Shown here piece by piece: positions 43,044 through 52,632 of a stretch of 64,000 nucleotides of DNA. The position numbers and the translations under genes were made by a program. Within the stretch, counting starts at the first letter, position 1; every line of letters begins with the position of its first letter. This stretch comes from AP-15 sp963833745 (GTDB taxonomy: Bacteria; Pseudomonadota; Alphaproteobacteria; ATCC43930; CGMCC-115725): positions 868,001 through 932,000 of the forward strand of contig CAWHZD010000004.1 in the NCBI GenBank assembly GCA_963833745.1. The letters run 5' to 3'. The notes under the pieces are model-generated. The model was not told where the DNA came from, ran no database searches, and saw only the letters and a list, made by a program, of their open reading frames with translations.

Positions 43044-43856
43044 TCACGCCGCGGCGAGCTGGCGCGGGCGATAGATCGCGGTGTGGGCGATGCGGGCCAC
43101 CGGGCGCGCGCCGTCGGCATAGACCAGCACGTCGAGCGCCACAAAACGGTGGCCCTTGTGTTCATAATTGCCGGTAATGAGGGCGCGGGCCGACAGCTCG
43201 TCGCCGACATGCGCGGCGGCGAAATGCTCGATCCGGCTGCCGACATGCATCCACGGCCCCAACACGACATTGTGGCGCAATGCCCAATTGCCAATATGCA
43301 GGAGGGTGCCGGGATGGACCAGCCCCGCCTCGGCGTACAGCGACGAGCGTTCGCGCACATCGAGCAGATATTGCCGTGCTTCGTCGCTGCTGACCCGGAA
43401 CGGGTGGATTGCGAACCACCTCCCGACCGGCAGCGTCATCTCGTCCGCCGGCGGCCGCCTCGCGGGCGGGCTCGGCGGCGTCGGCGCCTCGGCAAAGATG
43501 GACGGCGCCGCAACCGGGCCTGCCGGTAAGAAAGCGCGGCCGGTGGCGCAGATCTCCCCACGGCTTTCCAGCTCCAGTTCGAGCCCGTCCGCGGTTTCAG
43601 TTGCGCTCACGGTGGCGGTGTCGCCGTCATAGACCGGCTTCAACAGACGGCACTCGGCGGTACCGCGTTGGAGCCAGGTGCCGCCCCAGCGGGCAACCGG
43701 CAGATGGGTCATGTAGGCGTAGACCTCGACGCCGGGCACCAGGCCGCCCTTGAAGCCAAAGCGGCGGGCGACGGCGTCGTCGTGGATTTTGTTTTCGGAT
43801 TCCTTGGCGGTGTTGAAGGCCACGATCTGGTAGGGGCCGGGGGGCGATGGCGGCAT
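43044..43856 (-). CDS. Tandem hot-dog fold acyl dehydratase-like protein
   Basis: The 270-residue protein appears to have two hot-dog domains. The first has FNTAKESENKIHDDAVARRFGFKGGLVPGVEVYAY, a MaoC-like segment with Asp and Gly-rich turn. The second, from about residue 160, holds VHPGTLLHIGNWALRHNVVLGPWMHVGS. Proteins of this layout act on acyl-CoA or thioester substrates, but the reaction is unknown. It starts at 43856 with AGGAAC upstream; the lactonase gene is divergent after 91 bases. Confidence 0.75.
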   Translation of the reverse strand: MPPSPPGPYQIVAFNTAKESENKIHDDAVARRFGFKGGLVPGVEVYAYMTHLPVARWGGTWLQRGTAECRLLKPVYDGDTATVSATETADGLELELESRGEICATGRAFLPAGPVAAPSIFAEAPTPPSPPARRPPADEMTLPVGRWFAIHPFRVSSDEARQYLLDVRERSSLYAEAGLVHPGTLLHIGNWALRHNVVLGPWMHVGSRIEHFAAAHVGDELSARALITGNYEHKGHRFVALDVLVYADGARPVARIAHTAIYRPRQLAAA

Positions 43857-43947
43857 GGTTCGGGTTCCTGCGCTCGGATATAAGCGCTGACTATAGGCGC
43901 GCACCGCCGCAGCCGCGCAATCACTTCGCCTGAAAGAGGTCGCCCCC

Positions 43948-44751
43948 ATGGACAACAACCCTCGCGAATACGAGCTGTTTGCGATCCGCTATGCCGAGCG
44001 CGACGCGCGGCGCAGCGATCATTTCATCGGCGGCGACCCGCATGACGGACCGATGCCGATGGATTATTTTGTCTGGGCGGCGATCGGGCACGAGCGCAGC
44101 TTTGTGATCGACACCGGCTTTACCGCCGAGGTCGCCGCGGCGCGCGGCCGGCGCCATCTGCGCTGCCCGGCCGAAGCGTTGTCATTGGTCGGGCTCGACC
44201 GCAACGCCGTCGCCGACGTGATCCTGACCCACCTGCATTACGACCATGTCGGCACCTTCCACCGCTTTCCGGCGGCCGAGTTTCATCTGCAGGAAAAGGA
44301 GCTGCACTACACGACCGGGCATCATATGCGCCATCCGTTCCTCGCCCGCTCGTTCGAGGTCGAGGATGTCTGCGGCATCGTTAGGCTCAACTTTGCCCGC
44401 CGCGTGCGGCTCTACAGCGGGCCGGCCGAGCTGGCGCCGGGGATCACCATCCACCCGGTCGGCGGCCACACGCCGGGGATGCAGTTCGTGCGCGTGCACA
44501 CCGGCCGCGGCTGGGTCGTGCTCGCCTCCGACGTCAGCCATTACTACGAGAACATGGAAAAGGGCCGGCCGTTCACCGCCGCCTTCAACATCGGCGACAT
44601 GCTCGACGCCTACGACGCGCTGCGCGCCGCCGCTCCCTCGCCGCAACACATCATCCCCGGCCACGACCCCCTAGTCATGCGCCGCTACCCCGCGCCCAGC
44701 CCCTCGCTCGAAGGCCTCGTTGTCCGCCTCGACGTGCCGCCGCTGGACTAG
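43948..44751 (+). CDS. Metallo-beta-lactamase fold hydrolase (lactonase-like)
   Basis: The 267-residue protein has the zinc-binding signature LTHLHYDHVG (HxHxDH) at about residues 95-103, GGHTPGMQFV with the third His and SDVSHYYENM with the bridging Asp. It closes with the last His in IIPGHDPLVM. Family members include N-acyl-homoserine lactonases and related hydrolases; the substrate here is not known. The ATG has AAAGAGG upstream. Confidence 0.87.
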   Translation: MDNNPREYELFAIRYAERDARRSDHFIGGDPHDGPMPMDYFVWAAIGHERSFVIDTGFTAEVAAARGRRHLRCPAEALSLVGLDRNAVADVILTHLHYDHVGTFHRFPAAEFHLQEKELHYTTGHHMRHPFLARSFEVEDVCGIVRLNFARRVRLYSGPAELAPGITIHPVGGHTPGMQFVRVHTGRGWVVLASDVSHYYENMEKGRPFTAAFNIGDMLDAYDALRAAAPSPQHIIPGHDPLVMRRYPAPSPSLEGLVVRLDVPPLD

Positions 44752-44838
44752 CGGATCGCATCGCGGCGCCGACGTCGCTGGAGTTTGGTTTCGACTAGTC
44801 GATCAAACTCTGTCCGGCGTCGCAACCGGCGCGGGCGT

Positions 44839-46392
44839 TCATCTGGGCGTCGTCGGCAGCCAGACCTTGAGCCCTTTGACCCAGGGCACGTGAAATTGAA
44901 TTTCTGAGGACAGGCGATAGGTGAGAGGGATGCCCCGGAAGCAACTCGGCTCGCTGTTGTTGTGTCCGTCGACCGGGCTCTGAATGATCATGTCGAACTG
45001 GCGGTCAGCGATCAGCGCCCGCAAATGTATGCAATACCGATCCCAAATCTCAATAATTCTATCTCTTGGTTCGGTCAGGCTGCCAAGCCGGAATGCTCCC
45101 TGAGCATTTGCTAAAGGGAAATATCCGGTGAGCCCGGAATCGAAAACCTCCCGGCCCTGGGCGACGAGAAGCCCCGTAATGGCTGGCGATCCGAGGACCC
45201 GAGCATACGGCCGGATCACCTGGTCGACCTCTTCCCACGCCGCCGCAATCTGCCGAACCTCGCGAGGAGACCACAAGCCGCGATACGAGGTGAAGGCGGC
45301 GCTTGCGCAAATTCCGATAATCGCCAGGGCAGATATGGGTAGCGGCAGGTCGTCGAGCTGCGGCGCCTGCTCCGCCAGCCAGATCACGAAAAACGGAAGC
45401 AGCAGATGGAAGAAGTAAACCAGCCAGTTGCCCTCGTTATGCCCCAGCTTTCCCACAAGAATCAGGCCGGTTATGAGCGAGCCATAGGTCGCAAAGGACC
45501 ATCTCCAGCCTAGGCTCTTCCAGGCAAAGCATCGTGCGAGGCGAACCAGCGCGCCGAGAAGGACCAGCCACACAACTCCTGCAACAAAAACGAAGAAGGC
45601 CACGACCTGACGAAGCATATATTCGGTAGACGCCAGAGTGATCGTGGTGGCTCCGGCAGCGACCGACTGAGCGGCAACGACGTCGGTAAAGTAAAAGGGC
45701 ATTGTCGCATTGACGGCCAGCAGAAGCGTGGCGAACGCGGTGAGCCAGATGCCGGTGAAGAGAAGCCCAAGCCCCCTCGAGTGTCGGAAGAACACATACG
45801 ATATCGCCAAAGGCCCGATCAGCACGAAATATGGCTTGATCAGAAATCCGACCAGCGAAAGCGCCGTCACTCCAAGCAGAGCCGGAATCGACGGCCCAAG
45901 CATTTCGATCAAGGTTATGCCGGTGATGTAGACAAACAATCCGAGCGCGTCGGGCTTATCCAGAGGCGTCTGCCAGTAGGTGCAAGCTGCGTAAAAGAAG
46001 GTCGTCAGAACGACCGCGTTGATCGATGAGGTTTTCTGCCATGTCATTGCGAGCATCAACAGGCTCGAAAGCACGATCAGCACCGCGGAAGCCAGTCTTC
46101 CCGCCTGCAAGGTGTTGCCCATAAGCTGGGAGACGATCGTGTGGAACAGCGGATGGCCGATCCCGTATATGTTGAGGTAGTCGGGCTGGGCCTCGGTGCT
46201 GTAAATCCCGATTCCAGCCACAATACCCTGTACCTGCTTGAGAACCGCACCCTCACCGAAGTCTAGCTGTGCTGGGGTATTTATTATAGTCCAATGGACC
46301 CAGCCAATATAGATGGCAAAAAGCACGCAGCACAGGGTCAGCAGACATATATGGGCCGAGCGCCAACTCAAGGTCGGTCTTCCATTAGGCAT
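44839..46392 (-). CDS. Polytopic membrane protein, glycosyltransferase family 39-like
   Basis: The 517-residue protein has about 11 predicted membrane helices. The first extracytoplasmic loop contains TPAQLDFGEGAVLKQVQG, with acidic residues where GT-C glycosyltransferases bind the lipid-phosphate sugar donor. It is followed by a large soluble C-terminal segment (VDGHNNSEPSCFRGIPLTYRL). ATG 46392 is chosen since GGGGAAG lies seven bases upstream; an ATG at 46428 has no such site. Codon use is less GC-rich than neighbouring genes, suggesting transfer. Function is likely sugar transfer at the inner membrane, but this is inferred. Confidence 0.65.
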   Translation of the reverse strand: MPNGRPTLSWRSAHICLLTLCCVLFAIYIGWVHWTIINTPAQLDFGEGAVLKQVQGIVAGIGIYSTEAQPDYLNIYGIGHPLFHTIVSQLMGNTLQAGRLASAVLIVLSSLLMLAMTWQKTSSINAVVLTTFFYAACTYWQTPLDKPDALGLFVYITGITLIEMLGPSIPALLGVTALSLVGFLIKPYFVLIGPLAISYVFFRHSRGLGLLFTGIWLTAFATLLLAVNATMPFYFTDVVAAQSVAAGATTITLASTEYMLRQVVAFFVFVAGVVWLVLLGALVRLARCFAWKSLGWRWSFATYGSLITGLILVGKLGHNEGNWLVYFFHLLLPFFVIWLAEQAPQLDDLPLPISALAIIGICASAAFTSYRGLWSPREVRQIAAAWEEVDQVIRPYARVLGSPAITGLLVAQGREVFDSGLTGYFPLANAQGAFRLGSLTEPRDRIIEIWDRYCIHLRALIADRQFDMIIQSPVDGHNNSEPSCFRGIPLTYRLSSEIQFHVPWVKGLKVWLPTTPR

Positions 46393-46826
46393 AAAATGCT
46401 TCCCCTTAAGGAGATCATAAAAGGTCATTTTTCTAAAAGATTATATCTAATGTTCGTACCCGACGCTTGTGCCCCACGGCGTCCTCCGGTCGCCTTCCCG
46501 GCGAAGGCTCCATGGCGCCATGGGCAGCGGCCGGAGCCTGTCCTCGGGCCGGCCGCAGGCCGGACCCGTGGGCCGGTGTGGCAAAGATTTTTGGGTGTAA
46601 TCTGTCAGAATTGCTCCACTAAGGTAATTTTTGAGTCTTGTCTTAACCTTACAGCCGTTCGCGCCGCTGCGTGTGTTTATAATGCGAGCGGCGCGTCACG
46701 TGACCGGTTTATATTTCTGTGGCGGCTTTTACTTGGCGATACGCCGAGACAAAATCTGAGTCGATCGACGGTGCTTGCAGTCGGAAACAATTTTTTTCGT
46801 CGAATTGGTGCGTGGTCATTGCGGGA
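46393..46826. other. Intergenic region with palindromic repeats, no gene
   Basis: Upstream of the membrane protein gene is an AT-rich segment (46393-46460), the probable promoter. A perfect 14-base palindrome CCATGGCGCCATGG (46510-46523) and a hairpin CGGGCCGGCC-gca-GGCCGGaCCCG (46545-46568) follow. From 46580 to 46826 the sequence is AT-richer with no coding bias, and nothing was recognised. Confidence 0.55.
46510..46568. repeat. Palindrome and hairpin of an extragenic repeat
   Basis: It consists of a 14-base perfect palindrome followed after 21 bases by a strong stem with 3-base loop. Structure and GC-richness resemble extragenic palindromic repeats, but it is not the same family as the copies at 2779 and 38816. 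It might also serve as a transcript terminator or insulator. Confidence 0.5.
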
Positions 46827-47658
46827 TTAGTCGACGCGTTCGAGGATGGCGTTGAAGAGTTCGGTGCGGCGCTCCTCGAGATTGCGGGCGGAATTCTTAA
46901 ACATCGCGCGCCAGTCGTCGCCGAGGATCAGGTGGGTCCCGAGCGGCGGTGGTGCGGCTTCGGCGTTGCGGGTACGCCGCGAGGCTGCTTCCAATGCGTC
47001 CGGCGTCGTATCCTGCCAGATCACGACCCGAAACCCGGCGGCTTCGAGCTTGGCCCGCGTCTCTTCGGTGGAAAACAAATAGCTGATCGTAGGCTCGCGC
47101 GCCCACTGCACCGGGAAATGCGGTGCGCCGCCGGGCCCGGCCGCGACCTCCTGCAGGGCAAGCTTGCCGCCGGGTTTGAGCACCCGTCGCATCTCGCCGT
47201 AGAGGCGGTCGCGGTCGGCGATGTTCATCGCCGCGTTTTGCGACCACACTGCGTCGAAGCTCGCATCGTCGAACGGCAGGTCGAGCGCATTGCCCTGGCG
47301 GTAGTCGACTAGGCCCTCGAGCCCGGTGCGGCGGGTCAGCATATCGGCGGTCCGGACGAATTCGGCGGTCAGATCGATCCCGCTGACCCGAACGCCATAG
47401 CGCCAGGCGAGCCACCGTGACGGTCCGCCGAGGCCGGAACCGACATCGAGTACCCGTTCGCTGCCGGAGAGGCCGAGCAGCTCGGCGAGCCGGACAGTGG
47501 CCGGGCGCTGGCCGCCGTGGAACTCGTCGACCGGCGCCAGATCGTCCGGGGTCAGATGCGTCGACGTCCTTCCCCATCCCCTGCAATGCCGCGAGGATCG
47601 CCGCCCCGAGATCAGCGCTCGTGTAATGCTCTTCGACCGGGTTTGGGGTGTTTGTCAT
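46827..47658 (-). pseudogene. Class I SAM-dependent methyltransferase, frameshifted
   Basis: The frame starting at 47658 encodes MTNTPNPVEEHYTSADLGAAI..MGKDVDA and then breaks. From 47555 to 46827 another frame encodes the rest of a SAM methyltransferase (SQNAAMNIADRDRLYGEMRRVLKPGGKLALQEV, then VQWAREPTISYLFSTEETRAKLEAAGF). At 47556 one extra base in GAC GCA t CTG ACC CCG disrupts the expected KDVDALTPDDL. Without it the protein is 276 residues. This is either a true null allele or a one-base sequence error. The methyl acceptor is unknown. Confidence 0.8.
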
Positions 47659-47679
47659 TGGCTTCTCCGCGTTCTTGGC

Positions 47680-48111
47680 TCAGCTGGCTGTCGGCAATTT
47701 GACGGCGATGCCCATTTCTCGCGCGGCGGTCGCCAAGCACCGATCGAGCGTGATTAGGGTCGCATCGAGACGTCGGGCGACCGCGAGATGCAGCGCGTCC
47801 GGCGCTCGCAGCCCGAGATCGAAGCGCCGCACATACACATCGGCGAGGCGAGCATCCGCGGCGTGCATTTCCGCAGGTCTGGTCATCGCTGCTCGCCAAA
47901 CGTCGAAATCGGACAAGCAGACTGTCCCGTCGACCGCCTGCAGGCGCCCAGTGCGAACAAGCCGCGACAGCGCCGACGCCACTTCTGCGGCTGCGAAGTC
48001 GCTCACCCACGGCTGCTGCTGGAGGGTCGCCATAAAAGCGTCCACCATGACGCTCGCCGGTTCTTTGACCAGGATCGGAAGCATGACGCTGGCGTCGAGA
48101 TAACAGGTCAA
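47680..48111 (-). CDS. vapC: PIN-domain ribonuclease toxin, VapC family
   Basis: The 143-residue PIN domain has first Asp in CYLDASVMLPILVKE, the conserved Glu in FAAAEVASALSRLV, an Asp in APDALHLAVARRLDATL and a final LDRCLATAA tract. This is the family layout for magnesium-dependent RNase toxins. It starts at TTG 48111, overlapping the antitoxin stop (TTGA). It is co-translated with the antitoxin at 48108-48356. Confidence 0.87.
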   Translation of the reverse strand: MTCYLDASVMLPILVKEPASVMVDAFMATLQQQPWVSDFAAAEVASALSRLVRTGRLQAVDGTVCLSDFDVWRAAMTRPAEMHAADARLADVYVRRFDLGLRAPDALHLAVARRLDATLITLDRCLATAAREMGIAVKLPTAS

Positions 48112-48356
48112 CGATCGTCGGTCTCATATAGCAGGTCCAAAATCTCGACCGATGTCAGGCCAACGCCCGGACGGGCGTCGCGGCGCGCTCGCAACCATTC
48201 ATATGTGCCGCGGGGCGGTGCCGGCGGTGGTTGCACTGACCTCAGCTCGGCGACCGGCTTTCCGTGCCGCGTGATGACGACTTCCTCGCCTTGCCGCGCG
48301 CGGTCGATAAGCTTGGGCAGGGTGTTTTTGGCCTCGGCTACACTGTATGCGGTCAC
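48108..48356 (-). CDS. Phd/YefM family antitoxin
   Basis: The 82-residue protein MTAYSVAEAKNTLPKLIDRA is a canonical Phd/YefM N-terminus followed by GEEVVITRHGKPVAELRSV; the C-terminal half is disordered and proline-rich. GTG 48356 is chosen because GGAG (48364-48367) lies seven bases upstream and the next in-frame codons upstream do not match the family. It forms the third toxin-antitoxin pair of the window with the PIN toxin. Confidence 0.85.
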   Translation of the reverse strand: MTAYSVAEAKNTLPKLIDRARQGEEVVITRHGKPVAELRSVQPPPAPPRGTYEWLRARRDARPGVGLTSVEILDLLYETDDR

Positions 48357-48453
48357 GTTCAGGCTCCACTTTGCAATACGGCCATATATATAGTCATAAT
48401 TGCTCGGTACGTCGAGAAGGGGCATAACCTCTCGAGGTCATGGAGGTCTAAAC

Positions 48454-49947
48454 ATGCGCCTGCTGATCGCGATGATGAAGCACGAAACCAACACCTTTTC
48501 GCCGGTGCCGACGCCGCTCGCGCGCTTTGGCAACCGGCTGGGGCCGCTTTACGGCGACGCGGCGGTGCGCGCCTATCGCGGCACCGGGACCGGGCTCGGC
48601 GCCTATCTCGATCTCGCCGCGCGCGAGGGAGCCGAGATCGTACTGCCGGTCGCCGCCGGCGCATCGCCGAGCGGCCCGGTCGAGGACGCCGCCTATGCCG
48701 AGATCACCGACCGGATCTGCGCCGCCGCCGCCGCAGGCGGGTTCGACGGGATCATGCTCGACCTGCACGGCGCCATGGTGACGCAAAGCCTCGACGACGG
48801 CGAAGGGCAGTTTCTGAAGCGGCTGCGCGCAATCGCACCGGCGACGCCGATCGCGGTCGCGCTCGACATGCACGCCAACCTCTATGACGAAATCGTCGCC
48901 AACGCGACCGTCGTCACCGGCTATCGCACCTACCCGCATGTCGACACCTATGAGACCGCGCGGCTCGCCGGCGAGATCCTGTTGCGCGCGATCCGCGGCG
49001 AGTTGCGGCCGGTCATGGCCTGGGGCAACGCGCCGATGCTGCCGCATGTCATGCGCCAGGGCACCGACGACCATCCGAACAAGGAATTGCAGCATCGCTG
49101 CGCCGCGATGAGCGACGAGGGGGCCTTGGCCGCGAGCCTGTTCACCGGCTTCCCCCACGCCGACATCACCAATGCCGGGCTCAGCGCCGTTGTGGTCACC
49201 GACGGCGACCGCGAGCTGGCCGAGCGGCTGCGCGACGAGCTGCTGGACCGCGCCTGGGTCGAGCGCGAAGCCTTTGTCTACCGGATCGAGCCGCTCGAAG
49301 GTTCGGTCGCGCGCGCCGAGGCGATGCCGGCGCCGGGCCCAGGCGAAGGCCCGATCGTGTTGCTCGACCATTATGACAATTGCGCCTCGGGCGGGACGAT
49401 GGACACGACCGCGGTGCTGGCCGAAATCATGCGCCAGGGGCTCGAAGACGTCGCCGTCTTTGCGATCTACGATCCGGGGGCGGTGCAGCAGGCGATCGCC
49501 GCCGGTGTCGGCGCTCAGGTGACCTTGACGATTGGCGGCAAGATCGCGATGCCGGCGATCCCCGCCGCCAGCCCGCCGCTGACCGTGACCGGCACCGTCA
49601 AAACCATCTCGAACGGGCGTTATCGCAACCGCGGGCCGATGGCGCGCGGCGTGCAGATGGATATGGGGGCGGCGGTCGTGCTCGATACCGGGGCGGTCGA
49701 GATCGCGCTGATCTCGCGCCATGTCGAGCCGTCGGATCTGAACTGCCTGGTGGCGCTCGGCATCGACCCGATGCAAAAGCGTTATGTGATGCTGAAGAGC
49801 CGCATCCATTGGCGCGCCGGGCTCGGCAAATTAGCAACCGCCGTCGTCGAATGCGCCGGGGTGGGCGTGTGCACCTCGGATTACGGGCAGCTGCGGTTCA
49901 CCAAGCTGCGCCGCCCGATCTACCCGCTCGACCTGCTCAACCGCTGA
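48454..49947 (+). CDS. M81 family metallopeptidase (MlrC-like)
   Basis: The 497-residue protein has the MlrC/M81 N-terminal domain (MRLLIAMMKHETNTFSPVPTPL; residues 1-290, with MLDLHGAMVT and LDMHANLYDEIVANA bearing metal ligands) and its C-terminal domain (LLDHYDNCASGGTMDTTAVLAE). MlrC degrades linearised microcystin and related small peptides; most relatives have unknown substrates. GGAGG is seven bases before ATG. It lies between the antitoxin and a 75-residue reverse gene; no transport gene is near. Confidence 0.9.
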   Translation: MRLLIAMMKHETNTFSPVPTPLARFGNRLGPLYGDAAVRAYRGTGTGLGAYLDLAAREGAEIVLPVAAGASPSGPVEDAAYAEITDRICAAAAAGGFDGIMLDLHGAMVTQSLDDGEGQFLKRLRAIAPATPIAVALDMHANLYDEIVANATVVTGYRTYPHVDTYETARLAGEILLRAIRGELRPVMAWGNAPMLPHVMRQGTDDHPNKELQHRCAAMSDEGALAASLFTGFPHADITNAGLSAVVVTDGDRELAERLRDELLDRAWVEREAFVYRIEPLEGSVARAEAMPAPGPGEGPIVLLDHYDNCASGGTMDTTAVLAEIMRQGLEDVAVFAIYDPGAVQQAIAAGVGAQVTLTIGGKIAMPAIPAASPPLTVTGTVKTISNGRYRNRGPMARGVQMDMGAAVVLDTGAVEIALISRHVEPSDLNCLVALGIDPMQKRYVMLKSRIHWRAGLGKLATAVVECAGVGVCTSDYGQLRFTKLRRPIYPLDLLNR

Positions 49948-49971
49948 GCCCCGATCCGGGTCGCCGGGCTG

Positions 49972-50199
49972 TCAGCGCTGGCGCACCGGTAGGTAGCGGC
50001 GACCGACGCCGAGACCGGGCAGTTCGCCCTTGTCGGGACGATATCTTCCCTCGGCACCTCTCGCCATCCTCGGGGCGTCCAAACCGGGTGTGTCATCGCC
50101 GTGCGAATCTTGTTTCGCGGCCAGTTCGCGCTCGCGGCGCAGTTCAGCCAGGCGCGTGTTGATCGTGGCAAAATCATCGGCAGCGCGGGGTCGGGTCAC
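49972..50199 (-). CDS. Small basic protein of unknown function
   Basis: The 75-residue protein starts at a GTG with GGAGGAA five bases away. It has a predicted helix (INTRLAELRRERELAAK) and is otherwise unordered and rich in Gly/Arg, ending GRRYLPVRQR. No family is identified. It is convergent with the MlrC gene (25 bases between stops) and upstream of the phosphoesterase gene on the other side. Coding status rests mainly on its ribosome-binding site. Confidence 0.5.
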   Translation of the reverse strand: MTRPRAADDFATINTRLAELRRERELAAKQDSHGDDTPGLDAPRMARGAEGRYRPDKGELPGLGVGRRYLPVRQR

Positions 50200-50311
50200 G
50201 TTTCCTCCGGAGTGTTTTCTGCCGATCGGCTGGATCCGAACGGCTTCTTGAACGGGGGGTCGAAAGGCGGGCGCATGCTTGCCCCCGCGCGCGCGGTTAA
50301 GCAAGCGGAAA

Positions 50312-52426
50312 TCACGGCACTTGCCGCAGCAGGCTCTGCCCCAGCGTCACTTCCACCTGTGCGGCGATGTCGTTGAACGGCGCCCCGCCGAACTCGGAGG
50401 CCTCCATCATCTGGCTCATATGCAGGGCGACGGCGTCACGCTCCTGGGTGAACGCCTTCAATTGCGCCTGGAACCCGAGATAGGCGCCGTCACTGCCTTC
50501 GATCGCCGCGGTCGCGTCCTGCAGGCTCTTCATGCCGACCGCTCCGAGCGGCGCGTTGACCGTCTTGTAGGCGCCGGCAAGCCGTGAGAACGAGGCGCGG
50601 TGTCCGACAAGGGCTGGAGGCAGCGCGTCGTCGGTCATGACCTCGATCAAGCTGCGGCCGTCGTGCGCGTAGTCGTCGGTTAGCCCGGTCAGGGTCATCA
50701 AGGTCGGCCGGATGTCAGTGTGATCGGAAAAGAACGCTCCGGTCGCGCCCAAATTCTGCACGTGCGGTCCGGCGATCCCGAGCCAGGTATTGGTGATCTG
50801 GGTCTGGAAATCGCCATGGTTCCAGGCAAATCCCGACTCTTCGACGACAAAGCAGGTTGCGGCATTCTGCGTCGGCGTGCACAGCGGCGTCGTATGACCC
50901 GACGCCGACAGGAAATAGTCGGGGTTGGCGAACAGGATGAAGTTCGGCGTGCGGTTGGGGTCGGCCGTGACCATGTGCAGCAAGGACTGCTCGGTCTGGT
51001 CCGCCAGTGCCTCGGTCACGTTGTTGGTGCTGCCGTTGGGCCCGTCGACGATGTCGAAGCCCATAAGTGCGCCTGATTGATGTTCAAGCGTCCGCGTCGT
51101 GCTGCTGTTCTGGCCGGGGTTGCCGTTGATGTAGAATGTCGGCGCGTCGTCGCTGTGGACGCTGAACGGCGTCGTATTGCGGAACTCGGTATTGAAGACC
51201 GGGCTCAAATCGGCATCGATCTCACCCTTTTTTGCGTAGGTGCACGGCGTCGTCACGCCATCGCAATTCGCCGGCGAGGGTGGGCCGCCGACAAAGTGAT
51301 CGTTCTCGTCGGCGGTGATGATGAACAGCGTGTTGCCGGTCGTGATGCCGTCCTTGGCGAGGCGCGCGAAAAACGCGCCGAACGCCTTGTTGAACGCTTG
51401 GAGTTGGGTGACGTAGCCGGCCTCGCCGGGGCCAAAGGTTTCCTCGACCGAGGTCGAGACGCCGGAGAGGGCGACGCCTTCGTTGTCGTGGGCATCCTCG
51501 ATATAGCCATAGACGACGGGCACGCCGGCTTCGAGCATTGTCGCCAAATAGCCCAAAGTCTGCGAGGGCGATGGGTCAAAACCAGGGAAGCCGGGATTGC
51601 CGTGGCTGTCGGCGACGACGTTGCCGTCGAGATCCTTTACGGGGCCGCCCGGCGAGATCTGCGGCTGCACGTTGCCGTTGCCGTAGAGAGCATTGAAGCC
51701 GGCATATCCGCCGGGTTCGTCTTTTAGGATGTCGGGCGCGCTGTTCTGCGCGCACAGCGCGCTGCCCTTGGCGCAGTGGACCAGGATGTCCTCGAAATCG
51801 GCCACCGCCTTGGTAGGGTTCGACGTCGCCTCCGCCGCCTGTGGCGACTTGGAGCCGAACACGTTGTCGATGTCGCTGGTGATGTTTTCGAACTCGATAT
51901 TGGCGATCGAAAAGGCGCCGACGTCGCAGCCGGCGCGGGTGAACGGAACCCAAGGCGCCGGGGCATTCTTACCGTCGGGGGCGAGCATCTGGTACTTGCC
52001 GTCGGGTAGCACGTCGGTCCAATAGGTGAAGGAGCTGTGGAACCCGGCGACGCCGTTCTGAAACAAGCCAAAGCTGTTGCCGATCGAGAAGCCGAACTTG
52101 TCGCCGTAAACGCCGGTCAGCGCCGTCGTGATGTCGACCGAAGAATGTGAGATCAATGGCGTCCAATGATTGGTCAGAACCGCGCCAGTGTTGTTGCCCT
52201 TGTAGTTGCCGGCGCCCTCGAGAAAATTCAGCAGATTGGGGATTTGCTCAAGATCGGATGGGACGTTTGGGTCGTCGCGCCGAAAATGAACATTGTCGAA
52301 TTGAATGTAGACGACATGCTTGACGCCGTTGCCGAGGTTGCATCGGCTTTGTTGCGCCGACGCGAGCCCGGGCCAGCCCAACGCCGCCGCTGCCACGGCG
52401 GCGGCCAGCCATAAAATTCTCGTCAC
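50312..52426 (-). CDS. Secreted phosphoesterase-like protein (alkaline phosphatase superfamily)
   Basis: The 704-residue protein has a signal peptide (ILWLAAAVAAAALGWPGLASA) and starts at GTG 52426 after a GGGGGAG site. The body has metal-site-like segments: VVYIQFDNVHFRRD at the start, TNHWTPLISHSSVDITTALTG in the region of the nucleophile, IEDAHDNEGVALSG and FIITADENDHFVGG. Late HTDIRPTLMTLTG supplies a further His. These are characteristic of phosphoesterase/alkaline phosphatase folds. Exported; substrate unknown. Confidence 0.8.
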   Translation of the reverse strand: MTRILWLAAAVAAAALGWPGLASAQQSRCNLGNGVKHVVYIQFDNVHFRRDDPNVPSDLEQIPNLLNFLEGAGNYKGNNTGAVLTNHWTPLISHSSVDITTALTGVYGDKFGFSIGNSFGLFQNGVAGFHSSFTYWTDVLPDGKYQMLAPDGKNAPAPWVPFTRAGCDVGAFSIANIEFENITSDIDNVFGSKSPQAAEATSNPTKAVADFEDILVHCAKGSALCAQNSAPDILKDEPGGYAGFNALYGNGNVQPQISPGGPVKDLDGNVVADSHGNPGFPGFDPSPSQTLGYLATMLEAGVPVVYGYIEDAHDNEGVALSGVSTSVEETFGPGEAGYVTQLQAFNKAFGAFFARLAKDGITTGNTLFIITADENDHFVGGPPSPANCDGVTTPCTYAKKGEIDADLSPVFNTEFRNTTPFSVHSDDAPTFYINGNPGQNSSTTRTLEHQSGALMGFDIVDGPNGSTNNVTEALADQTEQSLLHMVTADPNRTPNFILFANPDYFLSASGHTTPLCTPTQNAATCFVVEESGFAWNHGDFQTQITNTWLGIAGPHVQNLGATGAFFSDHTDIRPTLMTLTGLTDDYAHDGRSLIEVMTDDALPPALVGHRASFSRLAGAYKTVNAPLGAVGMKSLQDATAAIEGSDGAYLGFQAQLKAFTQERDAVALHMSQMMEASEFGGAPFNDIAAQVEVTLGQSLLRQVP

Positions 52427-52632
52427 GTCAAACTCCCCCCGTATCGATCTTGCGACACACGGCGCAGGCACGCCGCGAGGGGAACCTACCCGCGCGGCAT
52501 TACCGATCCGGGTCATCGAGATTGCGGAATCGTGACGATGTGGCGGCGGCGCGCCCGGCGAACGGCGCGGTTGTCGCGCCGGGGCCGTCGCGGTTAGGTT
52601 GTCGGCAAGAGGCAGGGTTACAGGAGCCAATC

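Noticed and set aside
46294..46830. 178-residue plus-strand frame over the palindromic spacer
   Set aside because: It starts inside the opposite membrane-protein gene, runs through palindromes, and has no recognisable fold.
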